A DNA stretch of 64,000 nucleotides from Bradyrhizobium sp. 170. GTDB lineage: Bacteria > Pseudomonadota > Alphaproteobacteria > Rhizobiales > Xanthobacteraceae. The notes beneath the pieces were generated by a model, which saw only the letters and a program-made list of their open reading frames with translations, did no database searches and was not told the origin of the DNA. Shown piece after piece: positions 26,671 to 36,981 of this stretch; positions within the stretch are counted from its first letter, which is position 1, and each line of letters opens with the position of its first letter. The stretch is taken from positions 62,001 through 126,000 of the forward strand of contig NZ_CP064703.1 of assembly GCF_023101085.1 (NCBI RefSeq). The letters run 5' to 3'. A program made the translations under genes and the position numbers.

Positions 26671-27570
26671 ATGCGCTCGCCAAACGTGCTTTTTGCGCTG
26701 GTTCTCGTGGCGGCGCTCGGTATCAAGGCCGCGGCGGCGCAGCCTGCCCTTGGCGCCCAAGGTGCGGAAGGCGAGCCGCACCGGCTGCAGCAATGGCTGG
26801 TACCTTCTCCCGATCCTGTTACCGCGGCGCATGCGGTGCTGTTTCGGCCGGCCGGCGAGGGCCCGTTTCCGCTAGCCGTGATCGCGCACGCCTCCACCCA
26901 GAACGTGCTGCGACGGGCGCAAATGCCGCAGCCCGAATACCGCGCGCTCGCCGCCTGGCTGGTGGCGCGCGGTTTTGCCGTGTTGATTCCCGAGCGTCCG
27001 GGCCATGGCGCGACCGGTGGAAAGTACCTCGAGGATCAGGGCGGCTGCGATGAGGCTGATTACGCCAAGGCGGGACGCGCCACGGCGGATGCGATTGCCG
27101 CTGCAGTCGGGCTTGTACGGAAGCAATCCTTCATCCGGCCGGACGGTATCGTGGTGATCGGCCATTCGGCCGGCGCCTGGGGTGCGCTGGCGCTGGCCGG
27201 TGAAGATCCGACGAAAATTGCCGCCGTCGTCGCGTTCGCGCCGGGGCGCGGCGGGCATGCCAATGATTTTCCCAATCGGGTCTGCGCGCCGCATACGCTG
27301 ATGGCCGCGGCGGGCGAATTCGGCAAGGCCGCGCGCGTGAATGTGACCTGGCTGGTGGCCGCCAATGACAGCTACTTTTCGCCCGCATTCTCGCGTCAAC
27401 TGGTCGACGCGTTTCGTAGCCCCGGCGGCAAGGCTGATTTTCACGTGCTGCCGGCCCATGGCGGCGAGGGGCACTGGCTGGTGGAAACCGAGGGCGGGGT
27501 AAAACTCGCCGGACGCGAACTCGATCGCGCCTTGAAGGTGCAATCGGCAAATTCGGCGAAGAAGCGATGA
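26671..27570 (+). CDS. Periplasmic alpha/beta hydrolase (dienelactone-hydrolase-like)
   Basis: The 299-residue product has a signal peptide (MRSPNVLFALVLVAALGIKA) and an alpha/beta hydrolase core with oxyanion region PERPGHGATGG, nucleophile GHSAGAWG, and catalytic His likely in GGEGHWLV. Asp is likely in AANDSYFSP. Substrate unknown. The ATG of the next gene overlaps its TGA, so it starts a four-gene operon with DUF2269, SDR-DoxX and DCC proteins. An in-frame ATG at 26638 is a possible alternative start. Confidence 0.82.
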   Translation: MRSPNVLFALVLVAALGIKAAAAQPALGAQGAEGEPHRLQQWLVPSPDPVTAAHAVLFRPAGEGPFPLAVIAHASTQNVLRRAQMPQPEYRALAAWLVARGFAVLIPERPGHGATGGKYLEDQGGCDEADYAKAGRATADAIAAAVGLVRKQSFIRPDGIVVIGHSAGAWGALALAGEDPTKIAAVVAFAPGRGGHANDFPNRVCAPHTLMAAAGEFGKAARVNVTWLVAANDSYFSPAFSRQLVDAFRSPGGKADFHVLPAHGGEGHWLVETEGGVKLAGRELDRALKVQSANSAKKR

Positions 27571-28034
27571 CGCTGTATTTCCTCGTTAAATATCTGCATG
27601 TGGTGGGCGCGATCGTCATTCTCGGCACCGGCGCCGGCATCGCGTTCTTCATGCTGATGGCCCATCGCAGCCGGGACGCGGCCTTCATCGCGCGCACGGC
27701 TGAAGCCGTCGTGATCGCCGACATGCTGTTCACGCTGACGGCGGTGCTGCTGCAGCCGGTGAGTGGCGGCGTGCTGATGTGGCTGTCCTCTACCGCGTGG
27801 AGCGAGCGCTGGCTGATGGCTTCGCTCGGGCTCTATGCGGTCGCGGGGCTGTTCTGGGTGCCGGTGATCTTCATGCAGATCGAAATGCGCGATCTCGCGC
27901 GCAAGGCGGCTGAGCAGAACCAGAAGTTGCCGCCGCGCTATTTCGCACTTTTCCACCGCTGGTTTCTGTTTGGGATTCCCGGTTTTGGCTCTGTCATGGC
28001 TATTCTCTGGCTGATGATCGCCAAACCGCTTTAG
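27567..28034 (+). CDS. DUF2269-family integral membrane protein
   Basis: The 155-residue product has four hydrophobic helices and the DUF2269 features: YFLVKYLHVVGAIVILGTGAG at the start with a central His, LLQPVSGGVLMW, and the closing FHRWFLFGIPGFG. Start overlaps the previous stop (ATGA). The conserved His residues in helices 1 and near the end suggest a haem- or quinone-linked membrane protein, but that is a guess. It stands 6 bp before the SDR-DoxX gene. Confidence 0.85.
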   Translation: MTLYFLVKYLHVVGAIVILGTGAGIAFFMLMAHRSRDAAFIARTAEAVVIADMLFTLTAVLLQPVSGGVLMWLSSTAWSERWLMASLGLYAVAGLFWVPVIFMQIEMRDLARKAAEQNQKLPPRYFALFHRWFLFGIPGFGSVMAILWLMIAKPL

Positions 28035-28040
28035 GCAGGC

Positions 28041-29360
28041 ATGAACGCCAGTAACCGAAAAATCCTCGTGCTCGGCGCCTCCGGCCTGATCGGCCGCTTC
28101 GTGACCGACGATCTGCGCGCACGGGGATTTTCCGTAGTGGGCGTTGCCCGAAGATTATCCGCCTCGCAGAAGAGCGGTCCGCTCGATCTCGAACTGCCTG
28201 TCATGTCGATGGAAGCAGCCCAACTGGCGCGGCTGCTGCGCGATCAGCGCATCGATGTCGTCGTCAATTGCCTCGGCGTGCTGCAGGACGGCCCAGGCAG
28301 CGACACCGCCGCTGTGCATCGCGATTTCGTCGCGCGGTTGTTGCAGGCGATCCGCGACAGCGACGGCGCGATCCGGCTGGTGCATATCTCGATTCCAGGC
28401 ACGAGCGAGACCGACCGGACTGCCTTCAGCACCACCAAACGCGAGGCCGAGCGGCTGATCGCGGAATCCGGCGTCGCGTTCACAATCCTGCGGCCGGGCT
28501 TCGTGGTGGCGCTTGCGGCCTATGGCGGCAGCGCCATGGTGCGCTCGCTCGCGGCGTTTCCGCTCGATCTCCCGGCCGCCGAGCGGGCTGCACCGTTCCA
28601 GCCAGTCGCGATGGAGGACATTGCCGCGACCATCGCCTGGCTTGCCGCGCGCGACCCCGGCGAGGCGAACGCCGTGACATGGGACCTGATGCAGGAGCAG
28701 CCGGTCACGCTTGGTGACGTGATCGATCAGTTCCGCGAGGTGTTCGGTACCGGCAGATGGTGGCGCATCGTCATGCCGGCGTTCCTGCTTGATCTCGGCG
28801 CAAGATTCGGCGATCTCGCGAACCAGTTCGGCTGGATGCCGCCGATGCGAACCACCGCGATCGCGGAGCTGCGCCGCGGCGTCCGCGGCGATCCCGCGGA
28901 CTGGATGGCCGCCACCGGCATCGTGCCGAAGCGCATCGAACAGACGGCCGGAAAACGCCCGGCGACCATTCAAGACAAATGGTTTGCCCGGCTGTTCCCG
29001 ATCAAGGCCCTTGTCATCGCAAGCCTCGTGCTGTTCTGGGTCGTCTCGGGCTTCATTGCGCTGGTGATTTCCTATGACGCTGCGGCTGGGATCCTGAGCA
29101 GTCACGGCTTTCCGCCGTCGCTTGTTGGTCCCATCACCGTCGGCACCAGCCTGATGGATATGAGCATCGGCGTGCTGATCGCGTTCCGCCGCACCGCGGC
29201 AGTTGGTCTGGTCGCGGGTATCGTCGCGTCGCTGGGCTATATGATTGGCGCGGCGATCCTGACGCCGGACCTCTGGATCGAGCCGCTCGGCGCGCTGGTG
29301 AAGACCTGCCCCGCCATCGTGCTGATGCTCGTGGCGCTACTGACCTTGGACAACCGATGA
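28041..29360 (+). CDS. SDR-DoxX fusion protein
   Basis: The 439-residue product joins an extended/atypical SDR (about 1-290; VLGASGLIGRFV cofactor loop, NUDIX-free NmrA-like layout) to a C-terminal DoxX-like membrane module with four helices (about 315-437; LVIASLVLFWVVSGFIAL, SVGTSLMDMSIGVLIAF-type sequence). This SDR plus DoxX_3 architecture is known in alphaproteobacteria but not assigned a reaction. The SDR part faces the cytoplasm. It lies between DUF2269 and a DCC thiol oxidoreductase and its stop overlaps an ATG, so the genes are translationally linked. Confidence 0.88.
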   Translation: MNASNRKILVLGASGLIGRFVTDDLRARGFSVVGVARRLSASQKSGPLDLELPVMSMEAAQLARLLRDQRIDVVVNCLGVLQDGPGSDTAAVHRDFVARLLQAIRDSDGAIRLVHISIPGTSETDRTAFSTTKREAERLIAESGVAFTILRPGFVVALAAYGGSAMVRSLAAFPLDLPAAERAAPFQPVAMEDIAATIAWLAARDPGEANAVTWDLMQEQPVTLGDVIDQFREVFGTGRWWRIVMPAFLLDLGARFGDLANQFGWMPPMRTTAIAELRRGVRGDPADWMAATGIVPKRIEQTAGKRPATIQDKWFARLFPIKALVIASLVLFWVVSGFIALVISYDAAAGILSSHGFPPSLVGPITVGTSLMDMSIGVLIAFRRTAAVGLVAGIVASLGYMIGAAILTPDLWIEPLGALVKTCPAIVLMLVALLTLDNR

Positions 29361-29384
29361 CCCCAAAACCATGACCCCAAAACC
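29357..29384 (+). repeat. 14-bp tandem duplication at the DCC gene start
   Basis: ATGACCCCAAAACC is present twice, at 29357-29370 and 29371-29384. The first copy keeps the ATGA overlap with the upstream stop but now encodes only a 5-codon reading frame (ATG ACC CCA AAA CCA TGA) whose own stop overlaps the second ATG as another ATGA. Confidence 0.9.
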
Positions 29385-29793
29385 CGTGACCCAATGGCCC
29401 GACGATGACGTGATCCTCTACGACGGCGTCTGCGTCTTCTGCTCGCGCTGGGTCCGCTTCGTCGCAACGCGCGACGTCGAGCGAAGATTCCGTTTCACCG
29501 CGATCCAGTCGCCCTACGGCACGCGGCTGGCGCAGGCTTTTGGTATCGATCCCAGCGATCCCGACACCAACGCCGTTGTGCATGGCGGGGTGGCGTATTT
29601 TAAATCGGATGCTGCGCTAACAGTGTTGAGCTCACTGCCCGGCTGGCGATGGATACGCGCGTTGTTCGTCGTCCCGAAGCCGGTGCGCAACGCCGTCTAC
29701 AGCCTCGTCGCACGCAACCGGTATCGGATTTTCGGGAAGTATGACGAATGCTTTGTGCCGGACGCGGAGATGCGGGCAAGGGTGATGGAGTGA
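29371..29793 (+). CDS. DCC-family thiol-disulfide oxidoreductase (DUF393)
   Basis: The 140-residue product has the family motif DGVCVFCSRW (Asp-Gly-x-Cys-x-x-Cys) near the N-terminus and the downstream RYRIFGKYDEC segment. DCC proteins have a thioredoxin-like fold and are often encoded beside DoxX membrane proteins, as here. The substrate thiols are unknown. The start at 29371 is fixed because the earlier ATG at 29357 runs into a stop after five codons; translation is probably carried across by two ATGA overlaps in a row. Confidence 0.92.
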   Translation: MTPKPVTQWPDDDVILYDGVCVFCSRWVRFVATRDVERRFRFTAIQSPYGTRLAQAFGIDPSDPDTNAVVHGGVAYFKSDAALTVLSSLPGWRWIRALFVVPKPVRNAVYSLVARNRYRIFGKYDECFVPDAEMRARVME

Positions 29794-29887
29794 AGGTGGT
29801 TTGAGGTGTTGTTGGCTATCCAAGATAGGAAAGCTGCTCTAAATTGAAGCGGATTTGGATAGTGAGCCATCGTAGAGCCTTCAGTGT

Positions 29888-30790
29888 ATGACCAAGGCAG
29901 TTTTCACCACCAAGGTCACACCAAGCTACAAGGACCTGCCCGAGGACCGATATCATTTTCCGCGTACTTACTTGAACTATGTTCGGCAGGCTGTTGGTGA
30001 CTATATTGTCTACTATGAGCCGCGAAGGTCTAGCGCAGAGCTTTCAAGTCGTGGCGGTCGTCAATCTTATTTTGGCGTAGCTCGCGTTGTGTCGGTGATT
30101 GAAGACACTGACCTGCAGGGCCACTATTTCGCGATCATCGATCGAACCACCTATTTGGACTTTGACACACCTGTACCGTTCCAAGAGGGCGGACAGTATT
30201 ACGAAAGTGCGCTCGAGAAGGGCGATGGCAGCACTAACAAAGGTGCGTTCGGCCGCGCTGTGCGCCTCATTCCGGACGACGAATTCGACCGAATCCTGAA
30301 GTCTGGATTTGCTCCGGTTCTTGGCGAGAGTACTGCGAACGAGATTGCATTGCCTGGATTCTCAGAGCCACCCGCGCCATTCGAGCGCCCAATCGTCGAA
30401 ATGATTGCTTCCCGACCATTTCGGGAGCGGTCGTTCATGCACAATGTGCGTGCTGCCTACTCGAATAGATGCGCCATGACGGGATTGCGATTGATCAATG
30501 GAGGTGGTCGGCCCGAAGTGCAGGCGGCGCATATTCAGCCTGTAGCTTCAAAAGGACCAGACTCCGTTCGAAACGGCGTGGCTTTGTCTGGGACAGTGCA
30601 TTGGATGTTTGATCGAGGTCTCATTTCGATCGGCGACGACTACACGATTCTGGTCGCCAAGGATCACGTTCCCGAAGATGCGGCTCGTCTTCTGAATCAA
30701 AATGGATCAATCAATCTTCCCGAAGACGAAACTCTCCATCCCAATGCACATTATTTGAAGTTTCATCGGGACAAGGTTTTCAAGGGTTAG
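29888..30790 (+). CDS. HNH endonuclease with N-terminal PUA/EVE-like region
   Basis: The 300-residue product has an HNH_2-type nuclease domain (about 185-260): C195 in NRCAMTG, H215 in VQAAHIQPV, N229, and H238/D242 in SGTVHWMFDRG. The N-terminal 135 residues (YHFPRTYLNYVRQAVGDYIV, then beta-rich sequence with YYEPRR) resemble modified-base reader domains of the PUA/EVE group seen in type IV-like restriction enzymes; this part is inferred. Codons end in A/T more often than in neighbours and the gene is more AT-rich, suggesting transfer. No methyltransferase is nearby, fitting a stand-alone nuclease. Confidence 0.8.
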   Translation: MTKAVFTTKVTPSYKDLPEDRYHFPRTYLNYVRQAVGDYIVYYEPRRSSAELSSRGGRQSYFGVARVVSVIEDTDLQGHYFAIIDRTTYLDFDTPVPFQEGGQYYESALEKGDGSTNKGAFGRAVRLIPDDEFDRILKSGFAPVLGESTANEIALPGFSEPPAPFERPIVEMIASRPFRERSFMHNVRAAYSNRCAMTGLRLINGGGRPEVQAAHIQPVASKGPDSVRNGVALSGTVHWMFDRGLISIGDDYTILVAKDHVPEDAARLLNQNGSINLPEDETLHPNAHYLKFHRDKVFKG

Positions 30791-30796
30791 CGCCGC

Positions 30797-31951
30797 ATGA
30801 CAGGTATCGTTGCGTATCCAAAACGGCATGTGCCAAGAGGCGAAGACTTCCTGCTTCTCTCGCCGACGGCACAGGCCCACGCCTACCGGAATGTGGATCG
30901 GATGTTCGCGACGCGGGCAATCCGCCGGGGCAGCTCAGTTCTGCCACTGGAGCGTGGACAGGAGATTTCACCCCGCTATCAAGCGGCGCAAGGCGCGTGT
31001 GACGTCGACGCGTACATGGATCGCGCCAATGTCGCGGGGCTGCTCGTCATCAGGCACGAAAAGATTGTGTTGGAGCGCTATTCCCTCGGGTTGGAGGAGA
31101 ACGTACGCTGGTCATCGATGTCGATGATCAAGTCGTTGACGGCGACGTTGGCCGGCGCCGCCCTGCAGCAGGGCGCGATCGCGAGCCTGGACGACGCGGT
31201 ATCAAAATATATCCCGGCGCTGCGCGGCTGTGCCTATGATGCGGTCACCATTCGCCACCTGATCACCATGTCATCAGGCGTGCGCTGGAACGAGGACTAC
31301 ACCGACCGGAATTCAGACGTTAATCGTTACAGCAAATCGCTTGGCGACAAGGCGCCGGGAGGCGTTCTGGCGCTGATGCGGAGTTTGAAAGCCGAGCATC
31401 GGCCCGGCAGTCAATTCAATTACAATACCGGCGACACCTACGTCCTCGGCAGCCTGATATCGGCGGCAACGGGAAAAACCCTGGCCGACTACATGTCCGA
31501 GACGATCTGGTCTGGCCTCGGCATGGAGTATGACGCGTTCTATACGCTGGAATCCGAAGCCGGGCAGGAGATCGGGGGCAGCCGGGCCGGGATAGCGCTG
31601 CGGGATTTTGGCCGCTTCGGCGTGTTCCTTCTGCGCAACGGCGTCGTCGATGGCACTCCCGTCCTGCCGCCGGATTGGGTCGAACATGCCGGACGCCCGG
31701 CATTCGTCCTCGACGCCGCAACCAATCGCTATGGGGCGACGGGATACGGGTACAGTTGGTGGCTCGATCCTGACGGATCGATGGTCGCCGTCGGTTTCGC
31801 CGGCCAGTCGCTCTACGTCAACAGGAAGAACAAGGTCGTCATCGTCACGCTGTCGTGTCAGCCGCAACCACCTTATTCGGCCGCCTACGACGTCGATCTC
31901 CAGACCGAGTACCACGCCTTCAAGAATGCGGTGCTCGCCACGTGCGGCTGA
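30797..31951 (+). CDS. Serine hydrolase of the class C beta-lactamase/NylB group
   Basis: The 384-residue product has Ser-x-x-Lys as SMIK (nucleophile and base, near residue 110), the Tyr motif YNTGDT (about 210) and typical surrounding sequence such as ITMSSGVRWNEDY, close to 6-aminohexanoate-dimer hydrolase NylB and relatives. No signal peptide, so probably cytoplasmic. It hydrolyses an amide or ester of unknown identity. It begins 6 bp after the HNH gene, but base composition returns to the local norm, so co-transfer is unlikely. Confidence 0.87.
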   Translation: MTGIVAYPKRHVPRGEDFLLLSPTAQAHAYRNVDRMFATRAIRRGSSVLPLERGQEISPRYQAAQGACDVDAYMDRANVAGLLVIRHEKIVLERYSLGLEENVRWSSMSMIKSLTATLAGAALQQGAIASLDDAVSKYIPALRGCAYDAVTIRHLITMSSGVRWNEDYTDRNSDVNRYSKSLGDKAPGGVLALMRSLKAEHRPGSQFNYNTGDTYVLGSLISAATGKTLADYMSETIWSGLGMEYDAFYTLESEAGQEIGGSRAGIALRDFGRFGVFLLRNGVVDGTPVLPPDWVEHAGRPAFVLDAATNRYGATGYGYSWWLDPDGSMVAVGFAGQSLYVNRKNKVVIVTLSCQPQPPYSAAYDVDLQTEYHAFKNAVLATCG

Positions 31952-31965
31952 TTCGGGAACGTGAG

Positions 31966-33225
31966 CTATTCGCTCGCGAGCGAAGCTACAACTTCCCCAG
32001 CCGCTCGCTCTCCGCTGTCCCGTGCCCCATGCGCGGTCGAGAAAAACTCCGGCGAGGTCGCTTCACCCGCGAAGAACAAACGCCCATCGACTGGCGCGGC
32101 GAGCACCTCGCGATCTCCTGCATGCCCCGGCAGCGCGTGCGAATACGAACCGCGCGCAAACGGGTCGTGGGCCCAGCGTGATTCCGCAAGCGGCCTCAGC
32201 TTGCGGCGAAAATCATTGCCGAGGATTGAGGCGATCTCGTTGATGCTCGCCGCGGCGAGCGCGCCTTCGCCGGCGTCTTCCAGCGATTGCGCAAAACGGC
32301 CGCCGAAAAATCCTTCGATGCAGGGCTGGCCGAATGGACGGATGTGATAGGTGCCCATTGCGGTGCGCATGGTGGCGGCGCGCAGATTGCCTTCTTTCGG
32401 CAGTGCCTCCGGCTCGTCCAGCGCCAGCGTCACCTTGTCGGCGAGGCCGAGCGGCAGGCCGCGCGCGGCGTCGACCTTTGCCGGCAAGGGCGGATGAAAG
32501 CGGATGGCTTCGTCGGCGATCAAATTGGTCGGCACGGTGACGATGACCTTGTCGGCCGTCAGCGTGCCCTGCGAGGTCTCGATGCGGACGCGTTTTGCCG
32601 AATGATCGATCAGCGTCACCACGCAATTGAACGCGGTCGGACATGTCGCGCCGTAGGCGGCAATCAGCGCACCGTAGCCGCGGCGGATGCGCCAGTTGAG
32701 GTCGGTATCCTCATAGGCGTCCATGTCGAGAATAGAGACCTGATCGAGCTCGCAGCCATTGATGTAGGTCGAGATCGCATCGATCATCGGATTCCAGCGA
32801 TTGCCGGGTTCGAGGAACAGGCTGGCGGGAACATCGCGGCCGCTCTGCTCGGCTTCGATCGCAGCCTTCTCGGCGCGATCGTAGAACGCATCGAGCGCGC
32901 GCATGTAGTCGTCGCGGTCGTCCTGCGGAAACGCCTTGCCATAGGCGCGCTCGCGCCAGGGCGGCAGCGACTTGTTGATTTCGAAATTCAGTTGTTCGGC
33001 AATCTTGACGAAGGAGTTCTGGTCCGCCGAATGCAGCCAGCCGCAGCCGACGTCGAAGGTGACGTCAGGCGAGGCCATGATGGTGTGCGCCCGGCCGCCG
33101 ACGCGGTCGCGCGCTTCCAGCACGATGACGGAGAGACCGGAATTCTTCAGCGCATTCGCGGCGCCGAGGCCGGCTGCGCCGGCGCCGATGATGGCGACAT
33201 CGACTGAGGAGGGGAGGGACGTCAT
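31966..33225 (-). CDS. Flavin-containing amine oxidase
   Basis: The 419-residue product has an N-terminal FAD motif VAIIGAGAAGLGAANAL, an R-G-G-R-A-type VGGRAHT and the C-terminal FAD-binding FFAGEATSPEFFSTAHGA. It lacks a signal peptide. Family members oxidise primary or polyamines to aldehydes with hydrogen peroxide release; the substrate here is unknown. ATG 33225 is chosen because the frame upstream only reads through a repeat-containing spacer. It is convergent with the NylB-like gene. Confidence 0.88.
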   Translation of the reverse strand: MTSLPSSVDVAIIGAGAAGLGAANALKNSGLSVIVLEARDRVGGRAHTIMASPDVTFDVGCGWLHSADQNSFVKIAEQLNFEINKSLPPWRERAYGKAFPQDDRDDYMRALDAFYDRAEKAAIEAEQSGRDVPASLFLEPGNRWNPMIDAISTYINGCELDQVSILDMDAYEDTDLNWRIRRGYGALIAAYGATCPTAFNCVVTLIDHSAKRVRIETSQGTLTADKVIVTVPTNLIADEAIRFHPPLPAKVDAARGLPLGLADKVTLALDEPEALPKEGNLRAATMRTAMGTYHIRPFGQPCIEGFFGGRFAQSLEDAGEGALAAASINEIASILGNDFRRKLRPLAESRWAHDPFARGSYSHALPGHAGDREVLAAPVDGRLFFAGEATSPEFFSTAHGARDSGERAAGEVVASLASE

Positions 33226-33278
33226 GCCCTTGCATCTAGCATGTTCGCTGCCGCGCCTGAAGCCACCCCGCGCATAGC

Positions 33279-33403
33279 CGTCATCACCCGCCTTGTGCGC
33301 ATTTGCGCACTGGGGCGGGTGACCCGGTATTCCAGAGACATTTTTAATTGAATCGAGAGGGCGCGGCGTACTGGATGCCCCGCATTCGCGGGGCATGACG
33401 AGA
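33279..33403. repeat. Intergenic repeat with two hairpins
   Basis: Holds CACCCGCC/GGCGGGTG around TGCGCATTTGCGCA, and TGCCCCGC-ATTC-GCGGGGCA near the end followed by TGACGAGA. It fills the space between typA and the amine oxidase gene and probably belongs to the same general group of CGTCAT...ATGACG elements. Confidence 0.7.
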
Positions 33404-33412
33404 GAGTTCGGC

Positions 33413-35239
<1,827 letters not shown>

Positions 35240-35603
35240 GGCTCTTCTTCTGGTCGTGCATGGTGGATGCGCGATCTCACCGGAAAACCGGGACCCACTT
35301 TTCCGGATCGCGCTTCTAAAACCTGGAATACTGGCGCGTGATGACGCTTCTTCGAATCGTCATCCCGATCCATCTTTTTGTTTGAGCATGATCTCCGGGC
35401 AAACACGTACCGCGTTTGTCCCGAGGGAAAACCGGTAGCCACTCTTCCGGATCATACTCTGGGGCCCAATGGGTCCCAAAAAGGAAACCCGGCCAAAAGG
35501 ACCGGGCACACCTTACGCGTTGCGGCGCAATATATTCAGAAAACGCCAAAAAACAATGGTTTGTTTGGCATTTGATTAGCCGATTTTGGGCGTGTCTCCG
35601 GCC
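35240..35603. other. Intergenic region with repeat fragments
   Basis: No gene found. It holds the typA promoter and two pieces of the family B repeat: a partial CCGGAAAACCGGGACCCACT block at 35279-35320 and a longer reverse copy at 35375-35460. A CCCGGCCAAAAGGACCGGGC hairpin at about 35488-35508 is followed by AT-rich sequence. Confidence 0.55.
35375..35460 (-). repeat. Dispersed intergenic repeat, family B (reverse orientation)
   Basis: Contains TTGAGCATGATCTCC, GCGTTTGTCC and CCACTCTTCCGGATCAT, the reverse complement of blocks seen at 57535-57625 and 46575-46625. Confidence 0.75.
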
Positions 35604-36359
35604 CTAATTGCCCTTTTCGAGGTCGGGATAGACCCCCCGCAAGACCTCCTCGAAATGGGCTTTCACCGCCTCGTTGCACTGGCAGGACCGGTTTCGCATG
35701 GCATCCGGGTTGCGGATCAGGATCGAGCCGCGCCGGGTCTCCAGCGTGCCTTCCGCCTTGAAGGTCTGAATGACCCGGCTGGTATAGGAGCGGCCGACCC
35801 CGAGCAGGGTCGCCAATTGCTCATGGGTGAGCGGCACGACCTCGCCGCCGTCGGCGCGTTCCATCGCCGAAATGATCCATTTCGCCGTGCGCTGCTCGAT
35901 CGAATGGATGGCATTGCAGGCGGTGGACTGGAAGATCTGGGCCAGCATGCAGTCGGCGTAACGTGCGAAAATGTTGCTCAGCGTGCGTGATTTCGATTTC
36001 GCCGCGTCGAGCTTGCCGACCGGCAGCCGCACGAAGGGACCTGCGAATTTGACGGTGATGCGGGTGTAGGCGGGCAGATAGCCCTGGCTGACGATGCCGC
36101 CGACGGCGCCTTCGCGGCCGATCAGGATGGTCTCGACATCGCGGCCGTCCTCGTTGGTCACCATGTAGGATACGAGGCTTGGACCGCAGGGGAAGTGCAC
36201 GGTCTCGACGGGGTCGCCGGGGCTGTAGAGCAAATCGTTCGGAACGGCGTCGGCGGGGATGAGGTGCGGTTCGATTAACGCAAAATCGGCGTCGTTCAGT
36301 CGGCGCAGCAAATTGTTGAACGGCCGCCCGCCGGCCGTATCTTCCTGTCGCAAAATCAT
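35604..36359 (-). CDS. Crp/Fnr-family transcription regulator
   Basis: The 251-residue product has a cyclic-nucleotide-binding-like domain (about 20-140) and a winged helix-turn-helix (LTHEQLATLLGVGRSYTSRVI, about 185-210). It lacks the N-terminal Cys cluster of Fnr and the Arg-Ser pair for cAMP is not obvious, so the effector is unknown; a CxC pair (RSCQC) near the C-terminus is distinctive. ATG 36359 is preceded by CAGGAAC. It is divergent from a single-domain response regulator. Confidence 0.9.
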   Translation of the reverse strand: MILRQEDTAGGRPFNNLLRRLNDADFALIEPHLIPADAVPNDLLYSPGDPVETVHFPCGPSLVSYMVTNEDGRDVETILIGREGAVGGIVSQGYLPAYTRITVKFAGPFVRLPVGKLDAAKSKSRTLSNIFARYADCMLAQIFQSTACNAIHSIEQRTAKWIISAMERADGGEVVPLTHEQLATLLGVGRSYTSRVIQTFKAEGTLETRRGSILIRNPDAMRNRSCQCNEAVKAHFEEVLRGVYPDLEKGN

Positions 36360-36564
36360 CGAAGGTTCCTGCTCCCCGCCGGAGCACAATAATCGATCCA
36401 ATCCCGTTTATGTGTGCACTAGTGGACAGACGGTAGAACTCGCATGTGGTGGTTTCAGTTCCGGAACCGGCGATGCGCTTTTACGGGCGTCGGCTGGTGT
36501 TGTGCCTTCCGGGGCTTCGGCCCGGGTCTCTGATCAAATGCTGAACCTTGAACTGGCGAGAAAC

Positions 36565-36945
36565 ATGGACCCCGCCTCCTCCGACGGCATGCCCAACGAT
36601 GTCTTGATCGTTGAAGACGATCCGATCATTGCGCTCGATTTCGAAGACACGATTTTGGGGTTTGGCGTGAAGACGGTGCGGACCGCCGCGAACGTGGCCA
36701 AGGCGCTCGATCTGATCGCCGACCGGCCACCGGAATTCGCACTGCTCGATGTCAGCCTCATTCGCGAGAAGAGTTTTGCCGTGGCCGAACGGCTGGAGGC
36801 GCTCAAGATTCCGTTTGCCTTCGTCACCGGCTATGGCGCCGACGCCCGGCTTCCGGCCGCATTCGCGGCGAAGCCGCGGCTGCCCAAGCCCTATTCGACC
36901 GATGCGCTGCAGGCGCTCTTGAAGAACGGCTGCAGCAGGCCGTGA
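36565..36945 (+). CDS. Single-domain response regulator receiver
   Basis: The 126-residue product is one receiver domain with acidic pair EDDP (about 13-16), phosphoacceptor Asp in ALLDVSL, and conserved Lys in RLPKPY. There is no output domain. Such proteins in Rhizobiales act by protein contact or as phosphate sinks. Start choice is uncertain among ATG 36538, 36565 and 36589. It faces the Crp/Fnr gene across about 200 bp. Confidence 0.82.
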   Translation: MDPASSDGMPNDVLIVEDDPIIALDFEDTILGFGVKTVRTAANVAKALDLIADRPPEFALLDVSLIREKSFAVAERLEALKIPFAFVTGYGADARLPAAFAAKPRLPKPYSTDALQALLKNGCSRP

Positions 36946-36981
36946 GCGGTTGCGGTCGGCGCGGCAATTGCGCGGGCTCAG

